A stretch of 64,000 nt of DNA from WHSW01 sp963705955 (GTDB lineage: Bacteria > Actinomycetota > Thermoleophilia > Solirubrobacterales > 70-9): assembly GCA_963705955.1 (NCBI GenBank), contig CAVPLH010000006.1, positions 248,001 to 312,000 on the forward strand, in the 5' to 3' direction. The first letter of the stretch is position 1, and the number at the start of each line of letters is the position of its first letter. Below, piece by piece: positions 53,180 to 61,307 of the stretch. The notes beneath the pieces were generated by a model. It was given only the letters and a program-made list of their open reading frames with translations. It had not been told where the DNA came from and ran no database searches. Position numbers and translations under genes: made by a program.

Positions 53180-54733
53180 TCATCTCAGCTCGATCTCCTT
53201 CGCGAACAAGCGGGTCATCGGCGCCTGCCGTGCCTTCACACCGACGAGCCGCTTCCAGAACGGCCGGTCGTCGTGCGGGCGGACGCGCCACAGCTCGAGC
53301 CCGAAGCGGATCCTCCCGTTGCGGCCCGGCGCGACCCGGACGACGCCGACGTTGTTGTCGATCGTCGGTGAACCGGGCGCGTCGGTGACCCGCACCTCCC
53401 AGCCGGCGCCGTGCTGCGGTGAGATCTTGCCGGGCGCGACCGACGCCGTGTGGTGCTGCTGGGCGGGTCCGACCAGCGATGCGGGCGAGGCGACGAACTC
53501 GTGAACCGGGTCGGCGCTCCCGTTGATGTAGCCGGTCGCGTGGCGTCCGGTATGGATGTCCCCTGTGAGGACGAGAATGTCGTGCGGCTTGCCGTCGCCG
53601 GTCTGCCCGCCGAGCGCCCGCTCGAAGAGCCCGCAGAGCTCGGCGTAATCGGCCTCGAAGTTGGCGAGGGCGTAGTCCTTGAAGTCTCCGGGCTTCTGAT
53701 AAAGCGGTTGGGGGAGGACGAGCACCGCCGGGCCGGACAGCGTGCCCACCCATTCGCTGAGCGCAGCGCGCTGCTCGTCGACGAAGAAATGCCGCTCACG
53801 GTCGTCGTGCGGTGTCCGCTCCGAGCGCGTGTCGGCGAGGTAGAACGAGACCCCGGCGGCCGTGAACGAGAAATGTCGCTGCCCGTCCGGGTTCGCTGCA
53901 TGCTGGTACTGGCGGTAGGTCTCCTTGGCGGCCTCCAACGCCCGCCGGCGACTCTCGGACGGGATCGTGAACGGGACCTGGATCTGCGGCTCGGGATAGT
54001 TGTTCCAGAACTCGTGGTCGTCGCAGGCGATGAAGTTCGGCGCCGCCTGCAACACCTGCTGGTAGCCGGGATCGCCCCAGTACTCGGCATAGCGCCGGGC
54101 GAACAGCTCGAGCGGGTCCGACCACTGGTCGAGCTGCGGCGGCCAGTCCTGATAGAGCTGGTCCCCCATCAGCACCGTGAAGTGCGGATCGGCCAACCGC
54201 TTCAGGTCGGTCATCGCGGCGCCGTAGTGCCCCTCCTTGTCGGCGTTGCGCCAGAAGCAGGAGCCGATCATGAACGTCGCCGAGCCCGCGTCGGTGGCCG
54301 GCAGCGTGCGCCAGCTCATCGGCGTGGTGATCCCGGGCAGCGAGACCTCATAGACCTCGCCCGGCTTGGGATCGAGCAGCCGCACCGTGAGCACGGCCAT
54401 CTGCCTGCCGATCACGGGGTTGAACGGGACGAGGGCCCACTCCGTCGCGACGCGCTCCTCGCGACCGAGCCGGCTGACCGAGACGGCCGGCTCGGACCAA
54501 CCCTCGCCGGGTCGTGAGCACCAGAGGCGCCACCCGGCGCCGCCTTCGAGGGGCGCACCCGGGACCACCCAGGTGTCGCCGCGCACGTTCAGCGGCCCCT
54601 CCCGTGGGCGCTGTCTCGTGCTGGTCGCACGGCGCCACCCTCTCAGACTCGCCGACGGTTGTCCAGGGTCCGCGACGAACCGGTTGCGATCGGATGCCTC
54701 GGCTTGCAATCTGGCCGTGAGCGGCTTTAGCAT
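53180..54733 (-). CDS. PhoD-like metallophosphatase
   Basis: 517 residues. Metal and phosphate-site motifs of the PhoD family are present: FMIGSCFWRNADKEG, TVLMGDQLYQDWPPQ, FIACDDHEFWNNYPEP, and LVLTGDIHTGRHATG. PhoD enzymes are phosphodiesterases/monoesterases, often exported and Ca2+/Fe3+ dependent. Here no Tat signal is evident from ATG 54733 and the first 45 residues are poorly conserved, so it may act inside the cell. First gene of the minus-strand run that contains the GMC enzyme and patatin; phosphate-ester or phospholipid-head removal would fit a lipid pathway (inference). Confidence 0.87.
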   Translation of the reverse strand: MLKPLTARLQAEASDRNRFVADPGQPSASLRGWRRATSTRQRPREGPLNVRGDTWVVPGAPLEGGAGWRLWCSRPGEGWSEPAVSVSRLGREERVATEWALVPFNPVIGRQMAVLTVRLLDPKPGEVYEVSLPGITTPMSWRTLPATDAGSATFMIGSCFWRNADKEGHYGAAMTDLKRLADPHFTVLMGDQLYQDWPPQLDQWSDPLELFARRYAEYWGDPGYQQVLQAAPNFIACDDHEFWNNYPEPQIQVPFTIPSESRRRALEAAKETYRQYQHAANPDGQRHFSFTAAGVSFYLADTRSERTPHDDRERHFFVDEQRAALSEWVGTLSGPAVLVLPQPLYQKPGDFKDYALANFEADYAELCGLFERALGGQTGDGKPHDILVLTGDIHTGRHATGYINGSADPVHEFVASPASLVGPAQQHHTASVAPGKISPQHGAGWEVRVTDAPGSPTIDNNVGVVRVAPGRNGRIRFGLELWRVRPHDDRPFWKRLVGVKARQAPMTRLFAKEIELR

Positions 54734-54800
54734 CGCTACCTGGCGCTGCGAGTCGGCAAAACGAACGCGTCATCGCGCGCGGCGCGCGGAGAGGGTTGGA

Positions 54801-55475
54801 ATGGTCGAGATCGAGTGGTGGGTCTACCCGGCGGCGCTCGCGGGGCTGGCGGCGATCAGCGGCCTGCTTCAGGTGATCGTTGTCGCCGTCGCGAAGGCGG
54901 ACACGGCGGCGAAGCAGCACGGGTTGGCGGCGCTGTTCATCGGGACGGACAACCGGACCTCGACCTCGAAGCTGCAGGCCTTTCTCTGGACCTATGCCGT
55001 GCTCTGGGCGATGACGTCGCTGCTCGCCGGCGCCGGCGTCGAGGCGTTCAACACGGCGCTCGGCGACAACGTCAGGGACGAGTACCTGCTCCTGCTCGGC
55101 GGGCCCTACGCGGTCGCGATCGGGGCGAAGGCGATCACCACGGACAAGGTCAGCAAGGATCCGAAGTCGAAGCCGCCGAAGAAGGGACGCGGCACCGCCG
55201 CCGAGCGAGTCGCCGAGGTCGTGACCAACGACCAGGGATCGGTGGACCTGGGGGATTTTCAGTACGCCGTCTTCACCCTGTTCACGCTCGTCTACTTCGT
55301 CTGGGCGTTCGTCGCCGACCCGGGGGCGGGTCTCCCGCCGGTCCCCGGGACGCTCCTGATCCTGATGGGCGTCTCGCAGGTCGCCTACATCACAAAGAAG
55401 ACCCTGTCGCCGCCGGCGCCCCTAGGAAGCCCCAAATCTGCGCCGGAACCAGGCGACGACGCGCGCGAACGCTGA
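54801..55475 (+). CDS. Multi-pass membrane protein of unknown function
   Basis: 224 residues from ATG 54801, with GAGAGG upstream. Helices: WWVYPAALAGLAAISGLLQV, LQAFLWTYAVLWAMTSLLAG, YLLLLGGPYAVAIGAKAITT, FQYAVFTLFTLVYFVWAFVA and LLILMGVSQVAYIT. Between helices 3 and 4 is a soluble, lysine-rich loop (KDPKSKPPKKGRGTAAERVA). No family is recognised. It diverges from PhoD; the last 54 bases overlap convergently the 3' end of the Vps62-like gene. Confidence 0.75.
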   Translation: MVEIEWWVYPAALAGLAAISGLLQVIVVAVAKADTAAKQHGLAALFIGTDNRTSTSKLQAFLWTYAVLWAMTSLLAGAGVEAFNTALGDNVRDEYLLLLGGPYAVAIGAKAITTDKVSKDPKSKPPKKGRGTAAERVAEVVTNDQGSVDLGDFQYAVFTLFTLVYFVWAFVADPGAGLPPVPGTLLILMGVSQVAYITKKTLSPPAPLGSPKSAPEPGDDARER

Positions 55476-56654
55476 CAGCGCCCACGACTTCTCCGGACGC
55501 TCGCTTCCGACCGGTCCGAGCAGCGTCAGTGCGGACTCGGTCGGCCGGCCGTCGGCGTCGACGGCGCTGACGTAGATGTCGTAGCGCTGAGCGGGCTTCA
55601 GCTCGATCTCGGTCTCGATCGCGCCCTTGCGCTCGCCCTGCAGCGGAAACGTGAACGTCCTCGGCTGCACCGAGTCGTCCTCCGAGTTCACGGTCACGAC
55701 GAGCCGGTCGGGCATCGCGTCCTTGCGGTCCGAGAAGTCATAGGCGAGTCGGAGGCGGTCGGCCGCCCGCGAGACCTCGACCCGCGGCGCCGGCGCGGCC
55801 TCCGCCCGCCGCGCCGTCTTCGCGTCGTGCAGGAGCTCGGCCGGATGGTCCCACTGCTTGTGGCGACAGGGACCGGTCGGGCTCGGCTGGTCGAGCCCGG
55901 ATATCCGCGGCCGCGTGTCGCCCCAGCTGCCGCGCCACGCTATCCATCCCGGCTCCTCGTCGCCGACGATCTCGAGCGTCAGCTTCGGCGTCTCGCGCTT
56001 GCCGTCGGCGAGGTCGTACCAGGCCTCGGTCTCGTGATATCCGGGGCGGAAATAGGAGGCATGCGAGCCACGGGCTACGTAGACGACCGGGGTCTCGGGG
56101 TGGCCCTCGAGCTTCTCGACCTCCTCCCACGGGGCGACCTCGGCCCATCGATGCTGGGCGAAGACGGCGAGGTCGGGAACGTCGTCGGCGCCGATCCGCA
56201 GCTGGACCATCTCCCAGTCGCCCTCGTGGAGGCCGACGCCTCCCGCGAGGTTGTAGTCGTTGTAGAAGTAGAAGAACCAGTACTGGAGCCAGAGCCGCCC
56301 CAGGTCACGTTTCGCGCGGCCGTACATCCGGTTGGCGTACGCGTGATCCTGGCGCAGGGCGACGTACTGGCTCCGGTAGTTCGTGCCCGAGCAGCCGATC
56401 AGGTCGGTGTCCGCGGTCGCGGCTCCGTTCGCGTACGCCGACCCCCCGAGGAACGCCAGCTCGAGTTGGGGTTGTCCGGGGTCGGGGCGGGCCGCGGCGA
56501 TCACCTTGCCCGACTTGTCGCCGCGCGGGGCCTCGCGGAGCGTGTTGCCGGGGTTGTCGGTCCACTCGGCGGCCGAGTCGGCGAAGAACGCCTCGTTGGA
56601 GTCGTATCGGAGCTGCGGCTGGAATCGCTGCAGCGCCTGCTCGTCGTCGTTCAT
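55422..56654 (-). CDS. Vps62/DUF946-like protein
   Basis: 410 residues from ATG 56654. The core has the pattern of Vps62-related proteins: RLWLQYWFFYFYNDYNLAGG followed by LHEGDWEMVQLRI, AVFAQHRWAEVAPWEEVEKL, VVYVARGSHASYFRPGYHET and GDTRPRISGLDQPS. His and Asp/Glu residues in HEGDWE and ARGSHASY are likely functional. A C-terminal fibronectin-like beta domain follows (RLRLAYDFSDRKD ... YDIYVSAVDADGRP). Role unknown; no signal peptide. Confidence 0.82.
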   Translation of the reverse strand: MNDDEQALQRFQPQLRYDSNEAFFADSAAEWTDNPGNTLREAPRGDKSGKVIAAARPDPGQPQLELAFLGGSAYANGAATADTDLIGCSGTNYRSQYVALRQDHAYANRMYGRAKRDLGRLWLQYWFFYFYNDYNLAGGVGLHEGDWEMVQLRIGADDVPDLAVFAQHRWAEVAPWEEVEKLEGHPETPVVYVARGSHASYFRPGYHETEAWYDLADGKRETPKLTLEIVGDEEPGWIAWRGSWGDTRPRISGLDQPSPTGPCRHKQWDHPAELLHDAKTARRAEAAPAPRVEVSRAADRLRLAYDFSDRKDAMPDRLVVTVNSEDDSVQPRTFTFPLQGERKGAIETEIELKPAQRYDIYVSAVDADGRPTESALTLLGPVGSERPEKSWALSAFARVVAWFRRRFGAS

Positions 56655-56681
56655 CCCGAGGGCGACGCGGCGTGACCCGGC

Positions 56682-56978
56682 TCAGCCGGGCTTCGCATCG
56701 CGGTCGAGGCGGTCGATCAGCGGGCGCAGCTTCTCGTCGATCTCGTGTTCGCCGAGCCGGACGTGGTGGTGGCGCTTGCCGGCGACCACCGTGACGTCGT
56801 ACTGGTAGCGATCCGGCGCGCCCTCCGCGGCGCCCGCCGCCGGCTCCCGGCTGAGCAGGGCGTCGACGGCGGCACGTTCGCCGGGCTCCAACGCGCCGGC
56901 CGCGACGCTCGCCCGCACCGGGATGTTGGCGAAGCCGCCGCTGCGCGCGAATTCGATCCGCTCCGGCTCGTCAGCCAT
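56682..56978 (-). CDS. Emfourin-type protease inhibitor
   Basis: 98 residues from ATG 56978, overlapping the protease stop as ATGA. It has the emfourin pattern: RIEFARSGGFANIPVRASVA at the N-terminus, then a helix (LEPGERAAVDALL) and strands YQYDVTVVAGKRHHHVRLGE. Emfourin is the tight-binding inhibitor encoded beside protealysin in Serratia (known). Here it is made with, and after, the protease, in the cytoplasm. Confidence 0.85.
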   Translation of the reverse strand: MADEPERIEFARSGGFANIPVRASVAAGALEPGERAAVDALLSREPAAGAAEGAPDRYQYDVTVVAGKRHHHVRLGEHEIDEKLRPLIDRLDRDAKPG

Positions 56979-58027
56979 CAGTCGACGTCGATCCCGACCC
57001 CGTGCCAGCTGTCCTTGACGGCCTTCGCCTCGGCGCTGTCGCTGCCGTACAGACGCCCGGCCTTCGCGACGCTGCAGGCGGCGAACTCGGTGAACGTCGC
57101 GTTCGGCTTCACGCGGGGGCTGCGGAGCGTCTCGTACCAGATCCGCCCGGCCTTCTCCCACGAGTTCCCGCCGAGCTCGATCGCGAGGTCGTGGAAGGCC
57201 TTGTTGGGGATCCCGGAGTTGGTGTGCACCCCGCCGTTGTCGCTCACCGTCTGCACGTAGTCCTTCATCGTCGCCGGCTGGTCGTCTCCATCCCAGGCGG
57301 TGCCGGGCTTCGCCATCGAGCGAAGCGCGGTGCCCGGGAACCCCGGCTTGACGATGTCCGCTCCGATCAGCCAATCCGCCTGATCGGCGGTCTGACCGAG
57401 CTTGAACTGCTTGACCAGGGAGCCGAAGACGTCGGAGATCGACTCGTTCAGCGCGCCGGACTGGTTCAGGTACTGAAGCCCGGCCTCGTGCTCGGTAACG
57501 CCGTGGGTCAGCTCGTGGCCGATCACGTCGAGCGACTTCGTGAACCGATCGAACATCTTGCCGTCCCCGAAGACCATCTCCGAGCTGTCCCAGAACGCGT
57601 TGTCGTAGTCGTGGCCGTAGTGGACCCAGCCGTGCAGGGGCAGGCCCTGGCCGTCGATCGAGTCGCGTTGGAACTGGTTCCAGTAGAAGCCGTACGTGTC
57701 GCCGAGGCCGTCGTAGGCTTCGTTGACCGCGACGTCGTCGCTCTCCGGATCCCCCTCGCCGCGCACCTTCTTCGGGTTCGACACCGGCATCTGTCCGGCG
57801 CAGTCGTAGATCGTCCGCGCGGGCTCGCCCGGCGTGACGCTCTGCAGCACGGTCGTCGCGTTGGCGGCCGCGCCGACCAGCGAATTGTGGACGCGGGCCG
57901 TCCGCAGCCCGGCGTCGACCGCGAGCGTGTTCAAGAGCGCGCTCCGCTCGTCCTCGCTCCCGCGCCGGACGAGCTCTTCGAGCAGAACCGGCGGAATGAT
58001 GCAGGCGATCGAGCAACGACGGGGCAT
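56978..58027 (-). CDS. Protealysin-like M4 metalloprotease
   Basis: 349 residues from ATG 58027. Zinc site HELTH in DVIGHELTHGVTEHEAGLQY with the third ligand Glu in GALNESISDVFG; the catalytic/substrate region GGVHTNSGIPNKAFHDLA is intact. The short N-terminus RRCSIACIIPPVLLEEL matches the roughly 50-residue propeptide of protealysin-type enzymes, in which the Cys can occupy the active site. There is no Sec or Tat signal, as in protealysin, so it may be cytoplasmic or non-classically exported. Coupled to the emfourin gene. Confidence 0.92.
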   Translation of the reverse strand: MPRRCSIACIIPPVLLEELVRRGSEDERSALLNTLAVDAGLRTARVHNSLVGAAANATTVLQSVTPGEPARTIYDCAGQMPVSNPKKVRGEGDPESDDVAVNEAYDGLGDTYGFYWNQFQRDSIDGQGLPLHGWVHYGHDYDNAFWDSSEMVFGDGKMFDRFTKSLDVIGHELTHGVTEHEAGLQYLNQSGALNESISDVFGSLVKQFKLGQTADQADWLIGADIVKPGFPGTALRSMAKPGTAWDGDDQPATMKDYVQTVSDNGGVHTNSGIPNKAFHDLAIELGGNSWEKAGRIWYETLRSPRVKPNATFTEFAACSVAKAGRLYGSDSAEAKAVKDSWHGVGIDVD

Positions 58028-58157
58028 ATGGGGCCTCCAGAGGTCGGGGAGCCCAACAATATCCGGGCGTCAGCGGCCCGACAAGGGGCTGGACGCGGTG
58101 CCGGTCGAGCGCCGAGCCCGTGGGCTCGCCTCCGTTTCGCCACCTCTGACGGCGCGC

Positions 58158-58700
58158 TCAGCGGTCGTTCTCGAGCAGCGCCCTCAGCTTCTGGAGATCC
58201 TCTTCGAGGTCGGGGATCTCGAGTGGATAGATCTCGGCGCTGAGGCCCGTGAGGTCGCGCACGCTGCTTCTCACCCGCGCTCCGATCTCGCCCAGCGCCT
58301 CGCTCTCGGAGCCCGGGAGGTGGTCTGCGCGCCGAGCCATCGCCGCGACCGAGAACGACGTCGCGGCGAGCTCCTGGACGACGCCATCGTGGAGCTTGCG
58401 TGCGATTCGTCGGCGCTCGACCCACGAGGCGTCGATCTCGCCGAGTAGCAGCGCCTCGCGCGCCCTGTGGCGCTGCCGCAGGCGCCGGGCGAGCGAGGCG
58501 GCGACCGGAACCTGTAGCGCCGCCAGCGCGAGCACCGCCCCGATCAGGACGGCCTCGTCATCGTCACCGAGATCGAGCAGCAAGGCGGCGATCGCAGCGA
58601 TTGCGGCGACCGCCGCGAGCGCGGCGAGCGTGACCTGAACGACCGGGTCGCTCAATTTCGCCGCCAAGGCCGGGCGGGTGGGCAGATTCTCGAAGCTCAC
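58158..58700 (-). CDS. Truncated NarL-type histidine kinase lacking sensor and ATPase domains
   Basis: About 180 residues from GTG 58700. Two adjoining hydrophobic helices (VTLAALAAVAAIAAIAALLL, VLIGAVLALAALQVPVAASL) are followed by a HisKA_3 domain with His104 in RRIARKLHDGVVQELAATSF. It ends in a coiled region (LEIPDLEEDLQKLRALLEND) and stops before any HATPase motif. It closely parallels the divergent full kinase (AASLARRLRRGQREREALLE, RRRIAQDLHDGVVQDLAGVS) but has lost the periplasmic loop and the catalytic domain. It could be a remnant, or a dimerisation/phosphotransfer module working with the full kinase. Confidence 0.65.
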   Translation of the reverse strand: MSFENLPTRPALAAKLSDPVVQVTLAALAAVAAIAAIAALLLDLGDDDEAVLIGAVLALAALQVPVAASLARRLRQRHRAREALLLGEIDASWVERRRIARKLHDGVVQELAATSFSVAAMARRADHLPGSESEALGEIGARVRSSVRDLTGLSAEIYPLEIPDLEEDLQKLRALLENDR

Positions 58701-58749
58701 GGACGCGGTCCAGCCTCCGGTGGTTGGGCAGTGCGGTCCCACGGTGGCG

Positions 58750-58763
58750 CCCGACCGGTCGGG
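58750..58763. promoter_or_regulatory. 14-bp perfect palindrome in the divergent kinase promoter region
   Basis: CCCGACCGGTCGGG is a perfect palindrome between the starts at 58700 and 58913. Possible operator. Confidence 0.35.
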
Positions 58764-58773
58764 AGCGCAATCG

Positions 58774-58791
58774 GACATTGGTCGTAGGACC
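58774..58791 (+). promoter_or_regulatory. GGTC-N-TA-N-GACC site, copy A
   Basis: GACATTGGTCGTAGGACC; its core GGTCGTAGGACC is near-palindromic. The same GACATTGGTC..TA..GAC sequence recurs twice at 61261-61300. It lies 122 bases before the kinase start and 74 before the truncated kinase. Probably a binding site of the adjacent NarL-type regulator (inference). Confidence 0.5.
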
Positions 58792-58912
58792 GCTGCGACG
58801 GCCGCCGGACCGGCCCCGACACGATGCGGCGTGATCTTCGCGCCGGGGGCGTGTTCAAGGTACGGCCCTCTACGCTGATCTGGCCTCCTCCGATCCGCCC
58901 CGTCGATCCCGA

Positions 58913-60244
58913 ATGAAGATCCCAAGCTCCCGACTCGCGAACGCGAAGCGCAGGCTGATCGCCCGGCTCTCGCAACCGGTGGTTCAGTTCGCGCTCGCCG
59001 GGCTGTTCGCGATCGCCCTGCTCGGCCTCGTCGCCGCCCTGCTGATCAACCGGGCCGGCCGCGACGAGGCGATTCGCGATGCGAAGCGGATCACGAGCCT
59101 CGCCGGCCAGGGCATCGTCGAACCGGCGCTCGGCCACGGTCTGCTTGCGGGCGAGCCCGCCGCGATCCGGCGCATGGACCGGATCACCGAGCCGATCCTC
59201 GGCCACGACGGCGTCCAGCGGATCAAGATCTGGGACGCCGAGTCGAGGATCGTCTACTCGGACGAGCATCGTCTGATCGGTCGCAGGTTCGCGCTCGGCG
59301 CGGATGATCTCGCGTCGCTGCACGGCGGCGGGATCGACGCCGGGCCGACCGACCTCTCGAGCCCGGAGAACCAGTACGAGGACCAGTCGGAGGAGCTGCT
59401 CGAGGTCTACCTGCCGATCCGAGGGCCCGACGGAAAGCCGCTGCTGTTCGAGACCTACATCAAATCGAGCTTCATCGCCTCGAGCGGCCGCCAGATCTTC
59501 TCGACGCTCGCCCCGGTGCTGATCGGCGCCCTGCTCGTCCTCGCGGTCCTTCAGTTGCCGCTCGCGGCGTCGCTCGCGCGGCGGCTGCGACGTGGCCAGC
59601 GTGAGCGAGAGGCTCTGCTCGAGCGCTCGATCAACGCTTCGGAGACCGAGCGGCGGCGAATCGCTCAGGATCTTCACGACGGGGTCGTGCAGGATCTCGC
59701 CGGGGTCTCCTACTCGATGTCCGCGGCGGCGGAACGCGCCCGGAGCCGCGGACACGAGCTCGAGGAGGGCGAGCTCCGCGACGCCGCCACGCGAACGCGA
59801 TTGGGCATCCGCGACCTGCGCGGCCTGCTGCTCGAGCTCTACCCGCCGGATCTTCGCCGGGCGGGACTGCGCGCGGCGATCGCCGATGTCGCCTCCGGGG
59901 TCGAAACACGCGGAGTCGAGACCGAGGTGACGGTCTCCGAGGACCTCGATCTCGGAGAGCAAACGGAGGCGCTGCTGTTCCGCGCGACCCAGGAGTCGCT
60001 GCGCAACGTCGTCGCGCACGCGAACGCGAGACGCGTCGAGGTGCGGATCGAACGGCGCGACGGGACGGCGTGCCTCGAGGTCGCCGACGATGGCCGGGGC
60101 TTCTCGCCGGCGGAGACGCGTGCAAACGGCCACTTCGGCCTCCGTACCCTCGCCGATCTCGCCCGCGACGCGGGCGGGAGGCTCGACGTGGACTCCGAGC
60201 CGGGCGCCGGAACCCGGGTCCGTCTGGTGGTCCCGGCCCGATGA
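58913..60244 (+). CDS. NarL-type membrane sensor histidine kinase
   Basis: 443 residues from ATG 58913. Helix 1 (about 24-45), an extracytoplasmic sensor of about 150 residues (IVEPALGHGLLAGEPAAIRR ... VYLPIRGPDGKPLLFETYIK), helix 2 (about 195-220), then HisKA_3 with His255 in QDLHDGVVQDLAG. The HATPase has QESLRNVVAHANA, VADDGRGFSP and GHFGLRTLADLARDAGG. Its stop overlaps the regulator start as ATGA. The sensor is of the single-Cache/LuxQ-like type by layout; ligand unknown. Confidence 0.93.
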   Translation: MKIPSSRLANAKRRLIARLSQPVVQFALAGLFAIALLGLVAALLINRAGRDEAIRDAKRITSLAGQGIVEPALGHGLLAGEPAAIRRMDRITEPILGHDGVQRIKIWDAESRIVYSDEHRLIGRRFALGADDLASLHGGGIDAGPTDLSSPENQYEDQSEELLEVYLPIRGPDGKPLLFETYIKSSFIASSGRQIFSTLAPVLIGALLVLAVLQLPLAASLARRLRRGQREREALLERSINASETERRRIAQDLHDGVVQDLAGVSYSMSAAAERARSRGHELEEGELRDAATRTRLGIRDLRGLLLELYPPDLRRAGLRAAIADVASGVETRGVETEVTVSEDLDLGEQTEALLFRATQESLRNVVAHANARRVEVRIERRDGTACLEVADDGRGFSPAETRANGHFGLRTLADLARDAGGRLDVDSEPGAGTRVRLVVPAR

Positions 60245-60873
60245 TCCGGGTGATGCTGGCCGACGACCACGCTGTGGTGCGCGCCGGGCTTCAGGAGCTG
60301 TTCTCGAGCGTCGACGACATCGAGGTCTCAGGGGAGGCGTCTGATGGCGGCGAGGCGGTGGAGCTCGCGCGGGAGCTGTTCCCGGACGTGATCCTGATGG
60401 ACCTCTCGATGCCCGGTGTCGACGGGATCGAGGCGACTCGGCAGATTCTCTCCGAGAACGACGCGGCCCGGATCGTCGTCCTGACGACGTTCTCCGAGCG
60501 CGATCGGATCCTCGAGGTCCTCGACGCCGGCGCGATCGGCTACCTGCTCAAGGACGCCGATCCGGACGAGCTCCTGCGCGGGATTCGCGCTGCCGCTGCC
60601 GGCGAGTCCCCGCTTGCCCCGAAGGCGGCTCGTACCCTGCTCAGCGATCGCACCGCCCCTTCGGCCGGCGAGGAATTGAGCGAACGCGAGCGTGAGGTGC
60701 TCGCTTTGGTTGCCTCAGGTCAACCCAACAAGCTGATCGCGAGGCGGCTCGAGATCAGCGAGAAGACGGTAAAGGCACACCTGACCAGCGTCTACCGGCG
60801 GATCGGCGTCTCGAGCCGCACCGAGGCGACGATCTGGGCGCGCGAGCACGGACTGGGCGGGCGACTGGATTGA
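60241..60873 (+). CDS. NarL/LuxR-family response regulator
   Basis: 210 residues from ATG 60241. Receiver: MIRVMLADDHAVVRAGLQEL, phospho-acceptor Asp54 in VILMDLSMPGVDGIEATR, Lys in GYLLKDADPDELLRG. LuxR helix-turn-helix: LSEREREVLALVASGQPNKL, KTVKAHLTSVYRRIGVSSRT. Coupled to the kinase by ATGA. The repeated GGTC-N-TA-N-GACC sites before the kinase and before the His-rich gene are the likely targets, giving autoregulation and control of the His-rich protein (inference). Confidence 0.94.
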   Translation: MIRVMLADDHAVVRAGLQELFSSVDDIEVSGEASDGGEAVELARELFPDVILMDLSMPGVDGIEATRQILSENDAARIVVLTTFSERDRILEVLDAGAIGYLLKDADPDELLRGIRAAAAGESPLAPKAARTLLSDRTAPSAGEELSEREREVLALVASGQPNKLIARRLEISEKTVKAHLTSVYRRIGVSSRTEATIWAREHGLGGRLD

Positions 60874-60889
60874 CCTCGAGGCCGCGGAC

Positions 60890-60913
60890 CGGGGCGGCTC
60901 GCAAGCCGCCCCG
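60890..60913. terminator. Hairpin between the regulator and the His-rich gene
   Basis: CGGGGCGGCT and AGCCGCCCCG form a perfect 10-bp GC stem with a CGCA loop, 17 bases after the regulator stop and between two convergent genes. It could end transcription from both sides. No T-run. Confidence 0.6.
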
Positions 60914-60943
60914 CCCGCCGCCTGTCCGAGCCGAGCCCTCGCT

Positions 60944-61198
60944 CTAGGTGTGGTTCGGGCCGTCGTCGCCCCGGTCATCGCCGCCGTGGTGGTGGTGGTC
61001 CTCACCGTGGTGGTGACGACCGCCCCGGTCATCGCCGCCGTGGTGATGGTGGTGGTCCTCACCGTGGTGATGATGATGGTGGTGGCCGAGCCCGTCATCG
61101 GCACCTTCGCTGGCGTAGACGGCTCCGGCCGTGGTGCCGAGCGCGAGCGCGGCGACGCTTGCCAGGAGGCCGATCTTGCGGATTGTGCGTTCGATCAT
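60944..61198 (-). CDS. Exported histidine-rich metal-binding protein
   Basis: 84 residues from ATG 61198. A Sec signal peptide (KIGLLASVAALALGTTAGAV, cleavage near VYA-SE) precedes a mature part of only about 55 residues. It is made of repeats GEDHHHHHGGDDRGGRHHHG, with some 20 histidines and many Asp. There is no membrane helix or Cys. The His/Asp tracts should bind Ni, Zn or Cu outside the membrane. The two-component system next door may sense metal and control it through the inverted repeat 55 bases upstream (inference). Confidence 0.8.
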   Translation of the reverse strand: MIERTIRKIGLLASVAALALGTTAGAVYASEGADDGLGHHHHHHHGEDHHHHHGGDDRGGRHHHGEDHHHHGGDDRGDDGPNHT

Positions 61199-61252
61199 CG
61201 TCGTCCCTTCGGGTCGTGGTTTCCCCGAGGGTGGCTGAAGCGCGGTCCGGTT

Positions 61253-61307
61253 CTCAACGCGACATTGGTCTTACGACCCGCCGTCCTACGACCAATGTCG
61301 CGTTGAG
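61253..61307. promoter_or_regulatory. Perfect 18-bp inverted repeat carrying two GGTC-N-TA-N-GACC sites (B, C)
   Basis: Arms CTCAACGCGACATTGGTC (61253-61270) and its exact complement (61290-61307) flank 19 bases. Running inward, each arm completes a GGTC-N-TA-N-GAC core like the one at 58774-58791. It lies 55 bases before the His-rich gene and 122 bases before the chimeric ORF at 61429. Read as a double operator for the NarL-type regulator; as RNA it would also make a strong hairpin. Confidence 0.6.

Noticed and set aside
58750..58763. Palindrome CCCGACCGGTCGGG as part of the GGTC-N-TA-N-GACC family
   Set aside because: It shares only GGTC/GACC and lacks the TA core and the ACATT flank, so it was kept as a separate site.
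60944..61100. Short repeats as a CRISPR array or microsatellite
   Set aside because: The repeats are His/Asp codon runs inside a clean reading frame with a signal peptide. There are no spacers of constant length.
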